A stretch of DNA of 64,000 nucleotides from Pyropia haitanensis (GCA_008729055.1 SDUX01000071.1:100970-164969), one strand, 5' to 3'; shown: positions 48,159 to 62,100, counted from the stretch's first letter. Numbers and translations are program-made. The notes: generated by a model not told the origin, from the sequence alone.

Positions 48159-49694
48159 GTGGAAACCGGCGCTCCACAAAACACTCGTTGCATCCAACGG
48201 ACGCGCCAACGAACGGGTCGGCCAACCACCCCATGCACGACGGTGCGGGTGGAACCTCGGACGTCGAGCGGGCGGATGTATGGCTGGAATAAAGGATGCG
48301 AGCCAATTCGGCCGCCGGAGCGCGTGCTGCATTGCTGTACACGCGAAAGTGGGCAAAAGTGGGCAACAGTGGCCAAAAGTGGGTGAGACGCGGTCAACCA
48401 CCCCATGCACGACCGTGGGGGTCGAACCTCGGACATGGAGCGGGCGGATCTATGGCTGGAATGAAGTATGCGCGCCAATTCGGCCGCCGGATGGTGTGCA
48501 GCATCGCTGTAGACGCAAAAGTGGGGCAAAAGTGGGCAAAAGTGGGCAAAAGTGGGTAGGAAGTGGGCAAGAAGTGGGCAAAAAGTGGGCAAACAGGGGG
48601 CCAAATTGGGACACAATTGGCAATTGGGGGCAAGAAGTTTCCAAAACTGCAAAGAAAATTGAGACGAAAGTCGCCAGAAAGTGGTCCAACAGTGGCCACA
48701 AAGTGCGCCCCGCCACCCAAACTGTCCACTGCGCGTTCCGCCCGTCACACTGGCGTGGACGGTGTGAGGGCGGAACTTTTGTCGCCGACCGTCACACCTG
48801 GCTGTCGGGACCCCCACGTGGCGAAAACCATTCCACAAAATTGACACGTGGAAACCGGCGCTCCACAAAACACTCGTTGCATCCAACGGACGCGCCAACG
48901 AACGGGTCGGCCAACCACCCCATGCACGACGGTGCGGGTGGAACCTCGGACGTCGAGCGGGCGGATGTATGGCTGGAATAAAGGATGCGAGCCAATTCGG
49001 CCGCCGGAGCGCGTGCTGCATTGCTGTACACGCGAAAGTGGGCAAAAGTGGGCAACAGTGGCCAAAAGTGGGTGAGACGCGGTCAACCACCCCATGCACG
49101 ACCGTGGGGGTCGAACCTCGGACATGGAGCGGGCGGATCTATGGCTGGAATGAAGTATGCGCGCCAATTCGGCCGCCGGATGGTGTGCAGCATCGCTGTA
49201 GACGCAAAAGTGGGCAAAGTGGGCAAAAGTGGGCAAAAGTGGGTAGGAAGTGGGCAAGAAGTGGGCAAAAAGTGGGCAAAACAGGGGGCCAAATTGGACA
49301 CAATTGGGCAATTGGGGGCAAGAAGTTTCCAAAACTGCAAAGAAAATTGAGACGAAAGTCGCCAGAAAGTGGTCCAACAGTGGCCACAAAGTGCGCCCCG
49401 CCACCCAAACTGTCCACTGCGCGTTCCGCCCGTCACACTGGCGTGGACGGTGTGAGGGCGGAACTTTTGTCGCCGACCGTCACACCTGGCTGTCGGGACC
49501 CCCACGTGGCGAAAACCATTCCACAAAATTGACACGTGGAAACCGGCGCTCCACAAAACACTCGTTGCATCCAACGGACGCGCCAACGAACGGGTCGGCC
49601 AACCACCCCATGCACGACGGTGCGGGTGGAACCTCGGACGTCGAGCGGCGGATGTATGGCTGGAATAAAGGATGCGAGCCAATTCGGCCGCCGG

Positions 49695-49782
49695 AGCGCG
49701 TGCTGCATTGCTGTACGCATGTATGGAAAGTGGGGCAGGAAAGTGGGCCAATTCGGCCAAAGCGCGTGCTGCATTGCTGTAC
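49695..49782. repeat. 66-bp imperfect tandem duplication inside s1
   Basis: AGCGCGTGCTGCATTGCTG occurs at 49695 and again at 49761. The spacer (GCATGTATGGAAAGTGGGGC followed by AGGAAAGTGGGCCAATTCGG) is built from s1 and decamer pieces with several changes. It explains the 754-bp spacing between markers 49536 and 50290. Confidence 0.8.
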
Positions 49783-52700
49783 ACGCGAAAGTGGGCAAAA
49801 GTGGGCAACAGTGGCCAAAAGTGGGTGAGACGCGGTCAACCACCCCATGCACGACCGTGGGGGTCGAACCTCGGACATGGAGCGGGCGGATCTATGGCTG
49901 GAATGAAGTATGCGCGCCAATTCGGCCGCCGGATGGTGTGCAGCATCGCTGTAGACGCAAAAGTGGGCAAAAGTGGGCAAAAGTGGGCAAAAGTGGGTAG
50001 GAAGTGGGCAAGAAGTGGGCAAAAAGTGGGCAAACAGGGGGCCAAATTGGGACACAATTGGGCAATTGGGGGCAAGAAGTTTCCAAAACTGCAAAGAAAA
50101 TTGAGACGAAAGTCGCCAGAAAGTGGTCCAACAGTGGCCACAAAGTGCGCCCCGCCACCCAAACTGTCCACTGCGCGTTCCGCCCGTCACACTGGCGTGG
50201 ACGGTGTGAGGGCGGAACTTTTGTCGCCGACCGTCACACCTGGCTGTCGGGACCCCCACGTGGCGAAAACCATTCCACAAAATTGACACGTGGAAACCGG
50301 CGCTCCACAAAACACTCGTTGCATCCAACGGACGCGCCAACGAACGGGTCGGCCAACCACCCCATGCACGACGGTGCGGGTGGAACCTCGGACGTCGAGC
50401 GGGCGGATGTATGGCTGGAATAAAGGATGCGAGCCAATTCGGCCGCCGGAGCGCGTGCTGCATTGCTGTACACGCGAAAGTGGGCAAAAGTGGGCAACAG
50501 TGGCCAAAAGTGGGTGAGACGCGGTCAACCACCCCATGCACGACCGTGGGGGTCGAACCTCGGACATGGAGCGGGCGGATCTATGGCTGGAATGAAGTAT
50601 GCGCGCCAATTCGGCCGCCGGATGGTGTGCAGCATCGCTGTAGACGCAAAAGTGGGCAAAAGTGGGCAAAAGTGGGCAAAAGTGGGTAGGAAGTGGGCAA
50701 GAAGTGGGCAAAAAGTGGGCAAACAGGGGCCAAATTGGAACACAATTGGGCAATTGGGGGCAAGAAGTTTCCAAAACTGCAAAGAAAATTGAGACGAAAG
50801 TCGCCAGAAAGTGGTCCAACAGTGGCCACAAAGTGCGCCCCGCCACCCAAACTGTCCACTGCGCGTTCCGCCCGTCACACTGGCGTGGACGGTGTGAGGG
50901 CGGAACTTTTGTCGCCGACCGTCACACCTGGCTGTCGGGACCCCCACGTGGCGAAAACCATTCCACAAAATTGACACGTGGAAACCGGCGCTCCACAAAA
51001 CACTCGTTGCATCCAACGGACGCGCCAACGAACGGGTCGGCCAACCACCCCATGCACGACGGTGCGGGTGGAACCTCGGACGTCGAGCGGGCGGATGTAT
51101 GGCTGGAATAAAGGATGCGAGCCAATTCGGCCGCCGGAGCGCGTGCTGCATTGCTGTACACGCGAAAGTGGGCAAAAGTGGGCAACAGTGGCCAAAAGTG
51201 GGTGAGACGCGGTCAACCACCCCATGCACGACCGTGGGGGTCGAACCTCGGACATGGAGCGGGGCGGATCTATGGCTGGAATGAAGTATGCGCGCCAATT
51301 CGGCCGCCGGATGGTGTGCAGCATCGCTGTAGACGCAAAAGTGGGCAAAAGTGGGCAAAAGTGGGCAAAAGTGGGTAGGAAGTGGGCAAGAAGTGGGCAA
51401 AAAGTGGGCAAACAGGGGCCAAATTGGAACACAATTGGGCAATTGGGGGCAAGAAGTTTCCAAAACTGCAAAGAAAATTGAGACGAAAGTCGCCAGAAAG
51501 TGGTCCAACAGTGGCCACAAAGTGCGCCCCGCCACCCAAACTGTCCACTGCGCGTTCCGCCCGTCACACTGGCGTGGACGGTGTGAGGGCGGAACTTTTG
51601 TCGCCGACCGTCACACCTGGCTGTCGGGACCCCCACGTGGCGAAAACCATTCCACAAAATTGACACGTGGAAACCGGCGCTCCACAAAACACTCGTTGCA
51701 TCCAACGGACGCGCCAACGAAACGGGTCGGCCAACCACCCCATGCACGACGGTGCGGGTGGAACCTCGGACGTCGAGCGGGCGGATGTATGGCTGGAATA
51801 AAGGATGCGAGCCAATTCGGCCGCCGGAGCGCGTGCTGCATTGCTGTACACGCGAAAGTGGGCAAAAGTGGGCAACAGTGGCCAAAAGTGGGTGAGACGC
51901 GGTCAACCACCCCATGCACGACCGTGGGGGTCGAACCTCGGACATGGAGCGGCGGATCTATGGCTGGAATGAAGTATGCGCGCCAATTCGGCCGCCGGAT
52001 GGTGTGCAGCATCGCTGTAGACGCAAAAGTGGGCAAAAGTGGGCAAAAGTGGGCAAAAGTGGGTAGGAAGTGGGCAAGAAGTGGGCAAAAAGTGGGCAAA
52101 CAGGGGGCCAAATTGGACACAATTGGGCAATTGGGGGCAAGAAGTTTCCAAAACTGCAAAGAAAATTGAGGCGAAAGTCGCCAGAAAGTGGTCCAACAGT
52201 GGCCACAAAGTGCGCCCCGCCACCCAAAACTGTCCACTGCGCGTTCCGCCCGTCACACTGGCGTGGACGGTGTGAGGGCGGAACTTTTGTCGCCGACCGT
52301 CACACCTGGCTGTCGGGACCCCCACGTGGCGAAAACCATTCCACAAAATTGACACGTGGAAACCGGCGCTCCACAAAACACTCGTTGCATCCAACGGACG
52401 CGCCAACGAACGGGTCGGCCAACCACCCCATGCACGACGGTGCGGGTGGAACCTCGGACGTCGAGCGGGCGGATGTATGGCTGGAATAAAGGATGCGAGC
52501 CAATTCGGCCGCCGGAGCGCGTGCTGCATTGCTGTACACGCGAAAGTGGGCAAAAGTGGGCAACAGTGGCCAAAAGTGGGTGAGACGCGGTCAACCACCC
52601 CATGCACGACCGTGGGGGTCGAACCTCGGACATGGAGCGGGCGGATCTATGGCTGGAATGAAGTATGCGCGCCAATTCGGCCGCCGGATGGTGTGCAGCA

Positions 52701-53977
52701 TCGCTGTAGACGCAAAAGTGGGCAAAAGTGGGCAAAAGTGGGCAAAAGTGGGTAGGAAGTGGGCAAGAAGTGGGCAAAAAGTGGGCAAACAGGGGGCCAA
52801 ATTGGAGCACAATTGGGCAATTGGGGGCAAGAAGTTTCCAAAACTGCAAAGAAAATTGAGGCGAAAGTCGCCAGAAAGTGGTCCAACAGTGGCCACAAAG
52901 TGCGCCCGCCACCCAAACTGTCCACTGCGCGTTCCGCCCGTCACACTGGCGTGGACGGTGTGAGGGCGGAACTTTTGTCGCCGACCGTCACACCTGGCTG
53001 TCGGGACCCCCACGTGGCGAAAACCATTCCACAAAATTGACACGTGGAAACCGGCGCTCCACAAAACACTCGTTGCATCCAACGGACGCGCCAACGAACG
53101 GGTCGGCCAACCACCCATGCACGACGGTGCGGGTGGAACCTCGGACGTCGAGCGGGCGGATGTATGGCTGGAATAAAGGATGCGAGCCAATTCGGCCGCC
53201 GGAGCGCGTGCTGCATTGCTGTACACGCGAAAGTGGGCAAAAGTGGGCAACAGTGGCCAAAAGTGGGTGAGACGCGGTCACCACCCATGCACGACCGTGG
53301 GGGTCGAACCTCGGACATGGAGCGGGCGGATCTATGGCTGGAATGAAGTATGCGCGCCAATTCGGCCGCCGGATGGTGTGCAGCATCGCTGTAGACGCAA
53401 AAGTGGGCAAAAGTGGGCAAAAGTGGGCAAAAGTGGGTAGGAAGTGGGCAAGAAGTGGGCAAAAAGTGGGCAAACAGGGGGCCAAATTGGAGCACAATTG
53501 GGCAATTGGGGGCAAGAAGTTTCCAAAACTGCAAAGAAAATTGAGGCGAAAGTCGCCAGAAAGTGGTCCAACAGTGGCCACAAAGTGCGCGCCCGCCACC
53601 CAAACTGTCCACTGCGCGTTCCGCCCGTCACACTGGCGTGGACGGTGTGAGGGCGGAACTTTTGTCGCCGACCGTCACACCTGGCTGTCGGGACCCCCAC
53701 GTGGCGAAAACCATTCCACAAAATTGACACGTGGAAACCGGCGCTCCACAAAACACTCGTTGCATCCAACGGACGCGCCAACGAACGGGTCGGCCAACCA
53801 CCCCATGCACGACGGTGCGGGTGGAACCTCGGACGTCGAGCGGGCGGATGTATGGCTGGAATAAAGGATGCGAGCCAATTCGGCCGCCGGAGCGCGTGCT
53901 GCATTGCTGTACACGCGAAAGTGGGCAAAAGTGGGCAACAGTGGCCAAAAGTGGGTGAGACGCGGTCAACCACCCAT

Positions 53978-54438
53978 GCACGACCGTGGGGGTCGAACCT
54001 CGACATGGAGCGGGCGGATCTATGGCTGGAATGAAGTATGCGCGCCAATTCGGCCGCCGGATGGTGTGCAGCATCGCTGTAGACGCAAAAAGTGGGCAAA
54101 AGTGGGCAAAAGTGGGCAAAAGTGGGTAGGAAGTGGGCAAGAAGTGGGCAAAAAGTGGGCAAACAGGGGGCCAAATTGGGACACAATTGGGCAATTGGGG
54201 GCAAGAAGTGCACGACCGTGGGGGTCGAACCTCGGACATGGAGCGGGCGGATCTATGGCTGGAATGAAGTATGCGCGCCAATTCGGCCGCCGGATGGTGT
54301 GCAGCATCGCTGTAGACGCAAAAGTGGGCAAAAGTGGGCAAAAGTGGGCAAAAGTGGGTAGGAAGTGGGCAAGAAGTGGGCAAAAAGTGGGCAAACAGGG
54401 GGCCAAATTGGCACAATTGGGCAATTGGGGCAAGAAGT
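53978..54438. repeat. 232-bp tandem duplication of s2 plus G-cluster 2
   Basis: GCACGACCGTGGGGG starts at 53978 and again at 54210. Between them lie s2 and the tail up to CAAGAAGT, which joins directly to the second GCACGACC with only a T shared at the junction. The second copy (54210-54438) then continues normally into TTCCAAAACTGC. The surrounding spacing is 915 bp. A small change in register or template switching could produce it. Several single-base losses (CTCGACATGG, TTGGCACAATTGG) occur in or near the two copies. Confidence 0.85.
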
Positions 54439-56711
54439 TTCCAAAACTGCAAAGAAAATTGAGCGAAAGTCGCCAGAAAGTGGTCCAACAGTGGCCACAA
54501 AGTGCGCCCCGCACCCAAACTGTCCACTGCGCGTTCCGCCCGTCACACTGGCGTGGACGGTGTGAGGGCGGAACTTTTGTCGCCGACCGTCACACCTGGC
54601 TGTCGGGACCCCCACGTGGCGAAAACCATTCCACAAAATTGACACGTGGAAACCGGCGCTCCACAAAACACTCGTTGCATCCAACGGACGCGCCAACGAA
54701 CGGGTCGGCCAACCACCCCATGCACGACGGTGCGGGTGGAACCTCGGACGTCGAGCGGGCGGATGTATGGCTGGAATAAAGGATGCGAGCCAATTCGGCC
54801 GCCGGAGCGCGTGCTGCATTGCTGTACACGCGAAAGTGGGCAAAAGTGGGCAACAGTGGCCAAAAGTGGGTGAGACGCGGTCAACCACCCCATGCACGAC
54901 CGTGGGGGTCGAACCTCGGACATGGAGCGGGCGGATCTATGGCTGGAATGAAGTATGCGCGCCAATTCGGCCGCCGGATGGTGTGCAGCATCGCTGTAGA
55001 CGCAAAAGTGGGCAAAAGTGGGCAAAAGTGGGCAAAAGTGGGTAGGAAGTGGGCAAGAAGTGGGCAAAAAGTGGGCAAACAGGGGGCCAAATTGGGACAC
55101 AATTGGGCAATTGGGGGCAAGAAGTTTCCAAAACTGCAAAGAAAATTGAGACGAAAGTCGCCAGAAAGTGGTCCAACAGTGGCCACAAAGTGCGCCCCGC
55201 CACCCAAACTGTCCACTGCGCGTTCCGCCCGTCACACTGGCGTGGACGGTGTGAGGGCGGAACTTTTGTCGCCGACCGTCACACCTGGCTGTCGGGACCC
55301 CCACGTGGCGAAAACCATTCCACAAAATTGACACGTGGAAACCGGCGCTCCACAAAACACTCGTTGCATCCAACGGACGCGCCAACGAACGGGTCGGCCA
55401 ACCACCCCATGCACGACGGTGCGGGTGGAACCTCGGACGTCGAGCGGGCGGATGTATGGCTGGAATAAAGGATGCGAGCCAATTCGGCCGCCGGAGCGCG
55501 TGCTGCATTGCTGTACACGCGAAAGTGGGCAAAAGTGGGCAACAGTGGCCAAAAGTGGGTGAGACGCGGTCAACCACCCCATGCACGACCGTGGGGGTCG
55601 AACCTCGGACATGGAGCGGGCGGATCTATGGCTGGAATGAAGTATGCGCGCCAATTCGGCCGCCGGATGGTGTGCAGCATCGCTGTAGACGCAAAAGTGG
55701 GCAAAAGTGGGCAAAAGTGGGCAAAAGTGGGTAGGAAGTGGGCAAGAAGTGGGCAAAAAGTGGGCAAACAGGGGGCCAAATTGGAGCACAATTGGGCAAT
55801 TGGGGGCAAGAAGTTTCCAAAACTGCAAAGAAAATTGAGGCGAAAGTCGCCAGAAAGTGGTCCAACAGTGGCCACAAAGTGCGCCCCGCCACCCAAACTG
55901 TCCACTGCGCGTTCCGCCCGTCACACTGGCGTGGACGGTGTGAGGGCGGAACTTTTGTCGCCGACCGTCACACCTGGCTGTCGGGACCCCCACGTGGCGA
56001 AAACCATTCCACAAAATTGACACGTGGAAACCGGCGCTCCACAAAACACTCGTTGCATCCAACGGACGCGCCAACGAACGGGTCGGCCAACCACCCCATG
56101 CACGACGGTGCGGGTGGAACCTCGGACGTCGAGCGGGCGGATGTATGGCTGGAATAAAGGATGCGAGCCAATTCGGCCGCCGGAGCGCGTGCTGCATTGC
56201 TGTACACGCGAAAGTGGGCAAAAGTGGGCAACAGTGGCCAAAAGTGGGTGAGACGCGGTCAACCACCCCATGCACGACCGTGGGGGTCGAACCTCGGACA
56301 TGGAGCGGGCGGATCTATGGCTGGAATGAAGTATGCGCGCCAATTCGGCCGCCGGATGGTGTGCAGCATCGCTGTAGACGCAAAAGTGGGCAAAAGTGGG
56401 CAAAAGTGGGCAAAAGTGGGTAGGAAGTGGGCAAGAAGTGGGCAAAAAGTGGGCAAACAGGGGGCCAAATTGGGACACAATTGGGCAATTGGGGGCAAGA
56501 AGTTTCCAAAACTGCAAAGAAAATTGAGACGAAAGTCGCCAGAAAGTGGTCCAACAGTGGCCACAAAGTGCGCCCCGCCACCCAAACTGTCCACTGCGCG
56601 TTCCGCCCGTCACACTGGCGTGGACGGTGTGAGGGCGGAACTTTTGTCGCCGACCGTCACACCTGGCTGTCGGGACCCCACGTGGCGAAAACCATTCCAC
56701 AAAATTGACAC

Positions 56712-57225
56712 GTGGAAACCGGCGCTCCACAAAACACTCGTTGCATCCAACGGACGCGCCAACAAACGGGTCGGCCAACCACCCATGCACGACGGTGCGG
56801 GTGGAACCTCGGACGTCGAGCGGGCGGATGTATGGCTGGAATAAAGGATGCGAGCCAATTCGGCCGCCGGATGGTGTGCAGCATCGCTGTAGACGCAAAG
56901 TGGGCAAAAGTGGGCAAAAGTGGGCAAAAGTGGGTAGGAAGTGGGCAAGAAGTGGGCAAAAAGTGGGCAAACAGGGGGCCAAATTGGACACAATTGGGCA
57001 ATTGGGGGCAAGAAGTTTCCAAAACTGCAAAGAAAATTGAGGCGAAAGTCGCCAGAAAGTGGTCCAACAGTGGCCACAAAGTGCGCCCCGCCACCCAAAC
57101 TGTCCACTGCGCGTTCCGCCCGTCACACTGGCGTGGACGGTGTGAGGGCGGAACTTTTGTCGCCGACCGTCACACCTGGCTGTCGGGACCCCCACGTGGC
57201 GAAAACCATTCCACAAAATTGACAC
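56712..57225. repeat. Short monomer lacking one 172-bp subunit (copy 2)
   Basis: The unit is 514 bp. The hybrid subunit follows s1 through GATGCGAGCCAATTCGG and switches to s2 (GATGGTGTGC) within the shared stretch CCAATTCGGCCGCCGGA, about 120 bp further into the subunit than part of copy 1 and at a different site. Extra single-base losses bring 517 to 514. It also carries GCCAACAAACGGG. Confidence 0.9.
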
Positions 57226-58602
57226 GTGGAAACCGGCGCTCCACAAAACACTCGTTGCATCCAACGGACGCGCCAACGAACGGGTCGGCCAACCACCCCA
57301 TGCACGACGGTGCGGGTGGAACCTCGGACGTCGAGCGGGCGGATGTATGGCTGGAATAAAGGATGCGAGCCAATTCGGCCGCCGGAGCGCGTGCTGCATT
57401 GCTGTACACGCGAAAGTGGGCAAAAGTGGGCAACAGTGGCCAAAAGTGGGTGAGACGCGGTCAACCACCCCATGCACGACCGTGGGGGTCGAACCTCGGA
57501 CATGGAGCGGGCGGATCTATGGCTGGAATGAAGTATGCGCGCCAATTCGGCCGCCGGATGGTGTGCAGCATCGCTGTAGACGCAAAAGTGGGCAAAAGTG
57601 GGCAAAAGTGGGCAAAAGTGGGTAGGAAGTGGGCAAGAAGTGGGCAAAAAGTGGGCAAACAGGGGGCCAAATTGGAACACAATTGGGCAATTGGGGGCAA
57701 GAAGTTTCCAAAACTGCAAAGAAAATTGAGGCGAAAGTCGCCAGAAAGTGGTCCAACAGTGGCCACAAAGTGCGCCCGCCACCCAAACTGTCCACTGCGC
57801 GTTCCGCCCGTCACACTGGCGTGGACGGTGTGAGGGCGGAACTTTTGTCGCCGACCGTCACACCTGGCTGTCGGGACCCCCACGTGGCGAAAACCATTCC
57901 ACAAAATTGACACGTGGAAACCGGCGCTCCACAAAACACTCGTTGCATCCAACGGACGCGCCAACGAACGGGTCGGCCAACCACCCCATGCACGACGGTG
58001 CGGGTGGAACCTCGGACGTCGAGCGGGCGGATGTATGGCTGGAATAAAGGATGCGAGCCAATTCGGCCGCCGGAGCGCGTGCTGCATTGCTGTACACGCG
58101 AAAGTGGGCAAAAGTGGGCAACAGTGGCCAAAAGTGGGTGAGACGCGGTCAACCACCCCATGCACGACCGTGGGGGTCGAACCTCGGACATGGAGCGGGC
58201 GGATCTATGGCTGGAATGAAGTATGCGCGCCAATTCGGCCGCCGGATGGTGTGCAGCATCGCTGTAGACGCAAAAGTGGGCAAAAGTGGGCAAAAGTGGG
58301 CAAAAGTGGGTAGGAAGTGGGCAAGAAGTGGGCAAAAAGTGGGCAAACAGGGGGCCAAATTGGAACACAATTGGGCAATTGGGGGCAAGAAGTTTCCAAA
58401 ACTGCAAAGAAAATTGAGACGAAAGTCGCCAGAAAGTGGTCCAACAGTGGCCACAAAGTGCGCCCCGCCACCCAAACTGTCCACTGCGCGTTCCGCCCGT
58501 CACACTGGCGTGGACGGTGTGAGGGCGGAACTTTTGTCGCCGACCGTCACACCTGGCTGTCGGGACCCCCACGTGGCGAAAACCATTCCACAAAATTGAC
58601 AC

Positions 58603-59117
58603 GTGGAAACCGGCGCTCCACAAAACACTCGTTGCATCCAACGGACGCGCCAACAAACGGGTCGGCCAACCACCCCATGCACGACGGTGCGGGTGGAACC
58701 TCGGACGTCGAGCGGGCGGATGTATGGCTGGAATAAGGATGCGCGCCAATTCGGCCGCCGGATGGTGTGCAGCATCGCTGTAGACGCAAAAGTGGGCAAA
58801 AGTGGGCAAAAGTGGGCAAAAGTGGGTAGGAAGTGGGCAAGAAGTGGGCAAAAAGTGGGCAAACAGGGGGCCAAATTGGACACAATTGGGCAATTGGGGG
58901 CAAGAAGTTTCCAAAACTGCAAAGAAAATTGAGGCGAAAGTCGCCAGAAAGTGGTCCAACAGTGGCCACAAAGTGCGCCCCGCCACCCAAACTGTCCACT
59001 GCGCGTTCCGCCCGTCACACTGGCGTGGACGGTGTGAGGGCGGAACTTTTGTCGCCGACCGTCACACCTGGCTGTCGGGACCCCCACGTGGCGAAAACCA
59101 TTCCACAAAATTGACAC
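58603..59117. repeat. Short monomer lacking one 172-bp subunit (copy 3)
   Basis: The unit is 515 bp. s1 is followed through GGCTGGAATAAGGATGCG (one A lost) and s2 begins at CGCC, so the switch lies in the shared ATGCG near 58740, a third distinct point. It also carries GCCAACAAACGGG. Unequal pairing of s1 with s2 and recombination is the simplest source. Confidence 0.9.
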
Positions 59118-62100
59118 GTGGAAACCGGCGCTCCACAAAACACTCGTTGCATCCAACGGACGCGCCAACGAACGGGTCGGCCAACCACCCCATGCACGAC
59201 GGTGCGGGTGGAACCTCGGACGTCGAGCGGGCGGATGTATGGCTGGAATAAAGGATGCGAGCCAATTCGGCCGCCGGAGCGCGTGCTGCATTGCTGTACA
59301 CGCGAAAGTGGGCAAAAGTGGGCAACAGTGGCCAAAAGTGGGTGAGACGCGGTCAACCACCCCATGCACGACCGTGGGGGTCGAACCTCGGACATGGAGC
59401 GGGCGGATCTATGGCTGGAATGAAGTATGCGCGCCAATTCGGCCGCCGGATGGTGTGCAGCATCGCTGTAGACGCAAAAGTGGGCAAAAGTGGGCAAAAG
59501 TGGGCAAAAGTGGGTAGGAAGTGGGCAAGAAGTGGGCAAAAAGTGGGCAAACAGGGGGCCAAATTGGGACACAATTGGGCAATTGGGGGCAAGAAGTTTC
59601 CAAAACTGCAAAGAAAATTGAGGCGAAAGTCGCCAGAAAGTGGTCCAACAGTGGCCACAAAGTGCGCCCCGCCACCCAAACTGTCCACTGCGCGTTCCGC
59701 CCGTCACACTGGCGTGGACGGTGTGAGGGCGGAACTTTTGTCGCCGACCGTCACACCTGGCTGTCGGGACCCCCACGTGGCGAAAACCATTCCACAAAAT
59801 TGACACGTGGAAACCGGCGCTCCACAAAACACTCGTTGCATCCAACGGACGCGCCAACGAACGGGTCGGCCAACCACCCCATGCACGACGGTGCGGGTGG
59901 AACCTCGGACGTCGAGCGGGCGGATGTATGGCTGGAATAAAGGATGCGAGCCAATTCGGCCGCCGGAGCGCGTGCTGCATTGCTGTACACGCGAAAGTGG
60001 GCAAAAGTGGGCAACAGTGGCCAAAAGTGGGTGAGACGCGGTCAACCACCCCATGCACGACCGTGGGGGTCGAACCTCGGACATGGAGCGGGCGGATCTA
60101 TGGCTGGAATGAAGTATGCGCGCCAATTCGGCCGCCGGATGGTGTGCAGCATCGCTGTAGACGCAAAAGTGGGCAAAAGTGGGCAAAAGTGGGCAAAAGT
60201 GGGTAGGAAGTGGGCAAGAAGTGGGCAAAAAGTGGGCAAACAGGGGGCCAAATTGGACACAATTGGGCAATTGGGGGCAAGAAGTTTCCAAAACTGCAAA
60301 GAAAATTGAGACGAAAGTCGCCAGAAAGTGGTCCAACAGTGGCCACAAAGTGCGCCCCGCCACCCAAACTGTCCACTGCGCGTTCCGCCCGTCACACTGG
60401 CGTGGACGGTGTGAGGGCGGAACTTTTGTCGCCGACCGTCACACCTGGCTGTCGGGACCCCCACGTGGCGAAAACCATTCCACAAAATTGACACGTGGAA
60501 ACCGGCGCTCCACAAAACACTCGTTGCATCCAACGGACGCGCCAACGAACGGGTCGGCCAACCACCCCATGCACGACGGTGCGGGTGGAACCTCGGACGT
60601 CGAGCGGGCGGATGTATGGCTGGAATAAAGGATGCGAGCCAATTCGGCCGCCGGAGCGCGTGCTGCATTGCTGTACACGCGAAAGTGGGCAAAAGTGGGC
60701 AACAGTGGCCAAAAGTGGGTGAGACGCGGTCAACCACCCCATGCACGACCGTGGGGGTCGAACCTCGGACATGGAGCGGGCGGATCTATGGCTGGAATGA
60801 AGTATGCGCGCCAATTCGGCCGCCGGATGGTGTGCAGCATCGCTGTAGACGCAAAAGTGGGCAAAAGTGGGCAAAAGTGGGCAAAAGTGGGTAGGAAGTG
60901 GGCAAGAAGTGGGCAAAAAGTGGGCAAACAGGGGGCCAAATTGGGACACAATTGGGCAATTGGGGGCAAGAAGTTTCCAAAACTGCAAAGAAAATTGAGA
61001 CGAAAGTCGCCAGAAAGTGGTCCAACAGTGGCCACAAAGTGCGCCCCGCCACCCAAACTGTCCACTGCGCGTTCCGCCCGTCACACTGGCGTGGACGGTG
61101 TGAGGGCGGAACTTTTGTCGCCGACCGTCACACCTGGCTGTCGGGACCCCCACGTGGCGAAAACCATTCCACAAAATTGACACGTGGAAACCGGCGCTCC
61201 ACAAAACACTCGTTGCATCCAACGGACGCGCCAACGAACGGGTCGGCCAACCACCCCATGCACGACGGTGCGGGTGGAACCTCGGACGTCGAGCGGGCGG
61301 ATGTATGGCTGGAATAAAGGATGCGAGCCAATTCGGCCGCCGGAGCGCGTGCTGCATTGCTGTACACGCGAAAGTGGGCAAAAGTGGGCAACAGTGGCCA
61401 AAAGTGGGTGAGACGCGGTCAACCACCCCATGCACGACCGTGGGGGTCGAACCTCGGACATGGAGCGGGCGGATCTATGGCTGGAATGAAGTATGCGCGC
61501 CAATTCGGCCGCCGGATGGTGTGCAGCATCGCTGTAGACGCAAAAGTGGGCAAAAGTGGGCAAAAGTGGGCAAAAGTGGGTAGGAAGTGGGCAAGAAGTG
61601 GGCAAAAAGTGGGCAAACAGGGGGCCAAATTGGGACACAATTGGGCAATTGGGGGCAAGAAGTTTCCAAAACTGCAAAGAAAATTGAGACGAAAGTCGCC
61701 AGAAAGTGGTCCAACAGTGGCCACAAAGTGCGCCCCGCCACCCAAACTGTCCACTGCGCGTTCCGCCCGTCACACTGGCGTGGACGGTGTGAGGGCGGAA
61801 CTTTTGTCGCCGACCGTCACACCTGGCTGTCGGGACCCCCACGTGGCGAAAACCATTCCACAAAATTGACACGTGGAAACCGGCGCTCCACAAAACACTC
61901 GTTGCATCCAACGGACGCGCCAACGAACGGGTCGGCCAACCACCCCATGCACGACGGTGCGGGTGGAACCTCGGACGTCGAGCGGGCGGATGTATGGCTG
62001 GAATAAAGGATGCGAGCCAATTCGGCCGCCGGAGCGCGTGCTGCATTGCTGTACACGCGAAAGTGGGCAAAAGTGGGCAACAGTGGCCAAAAGTGGGTGA

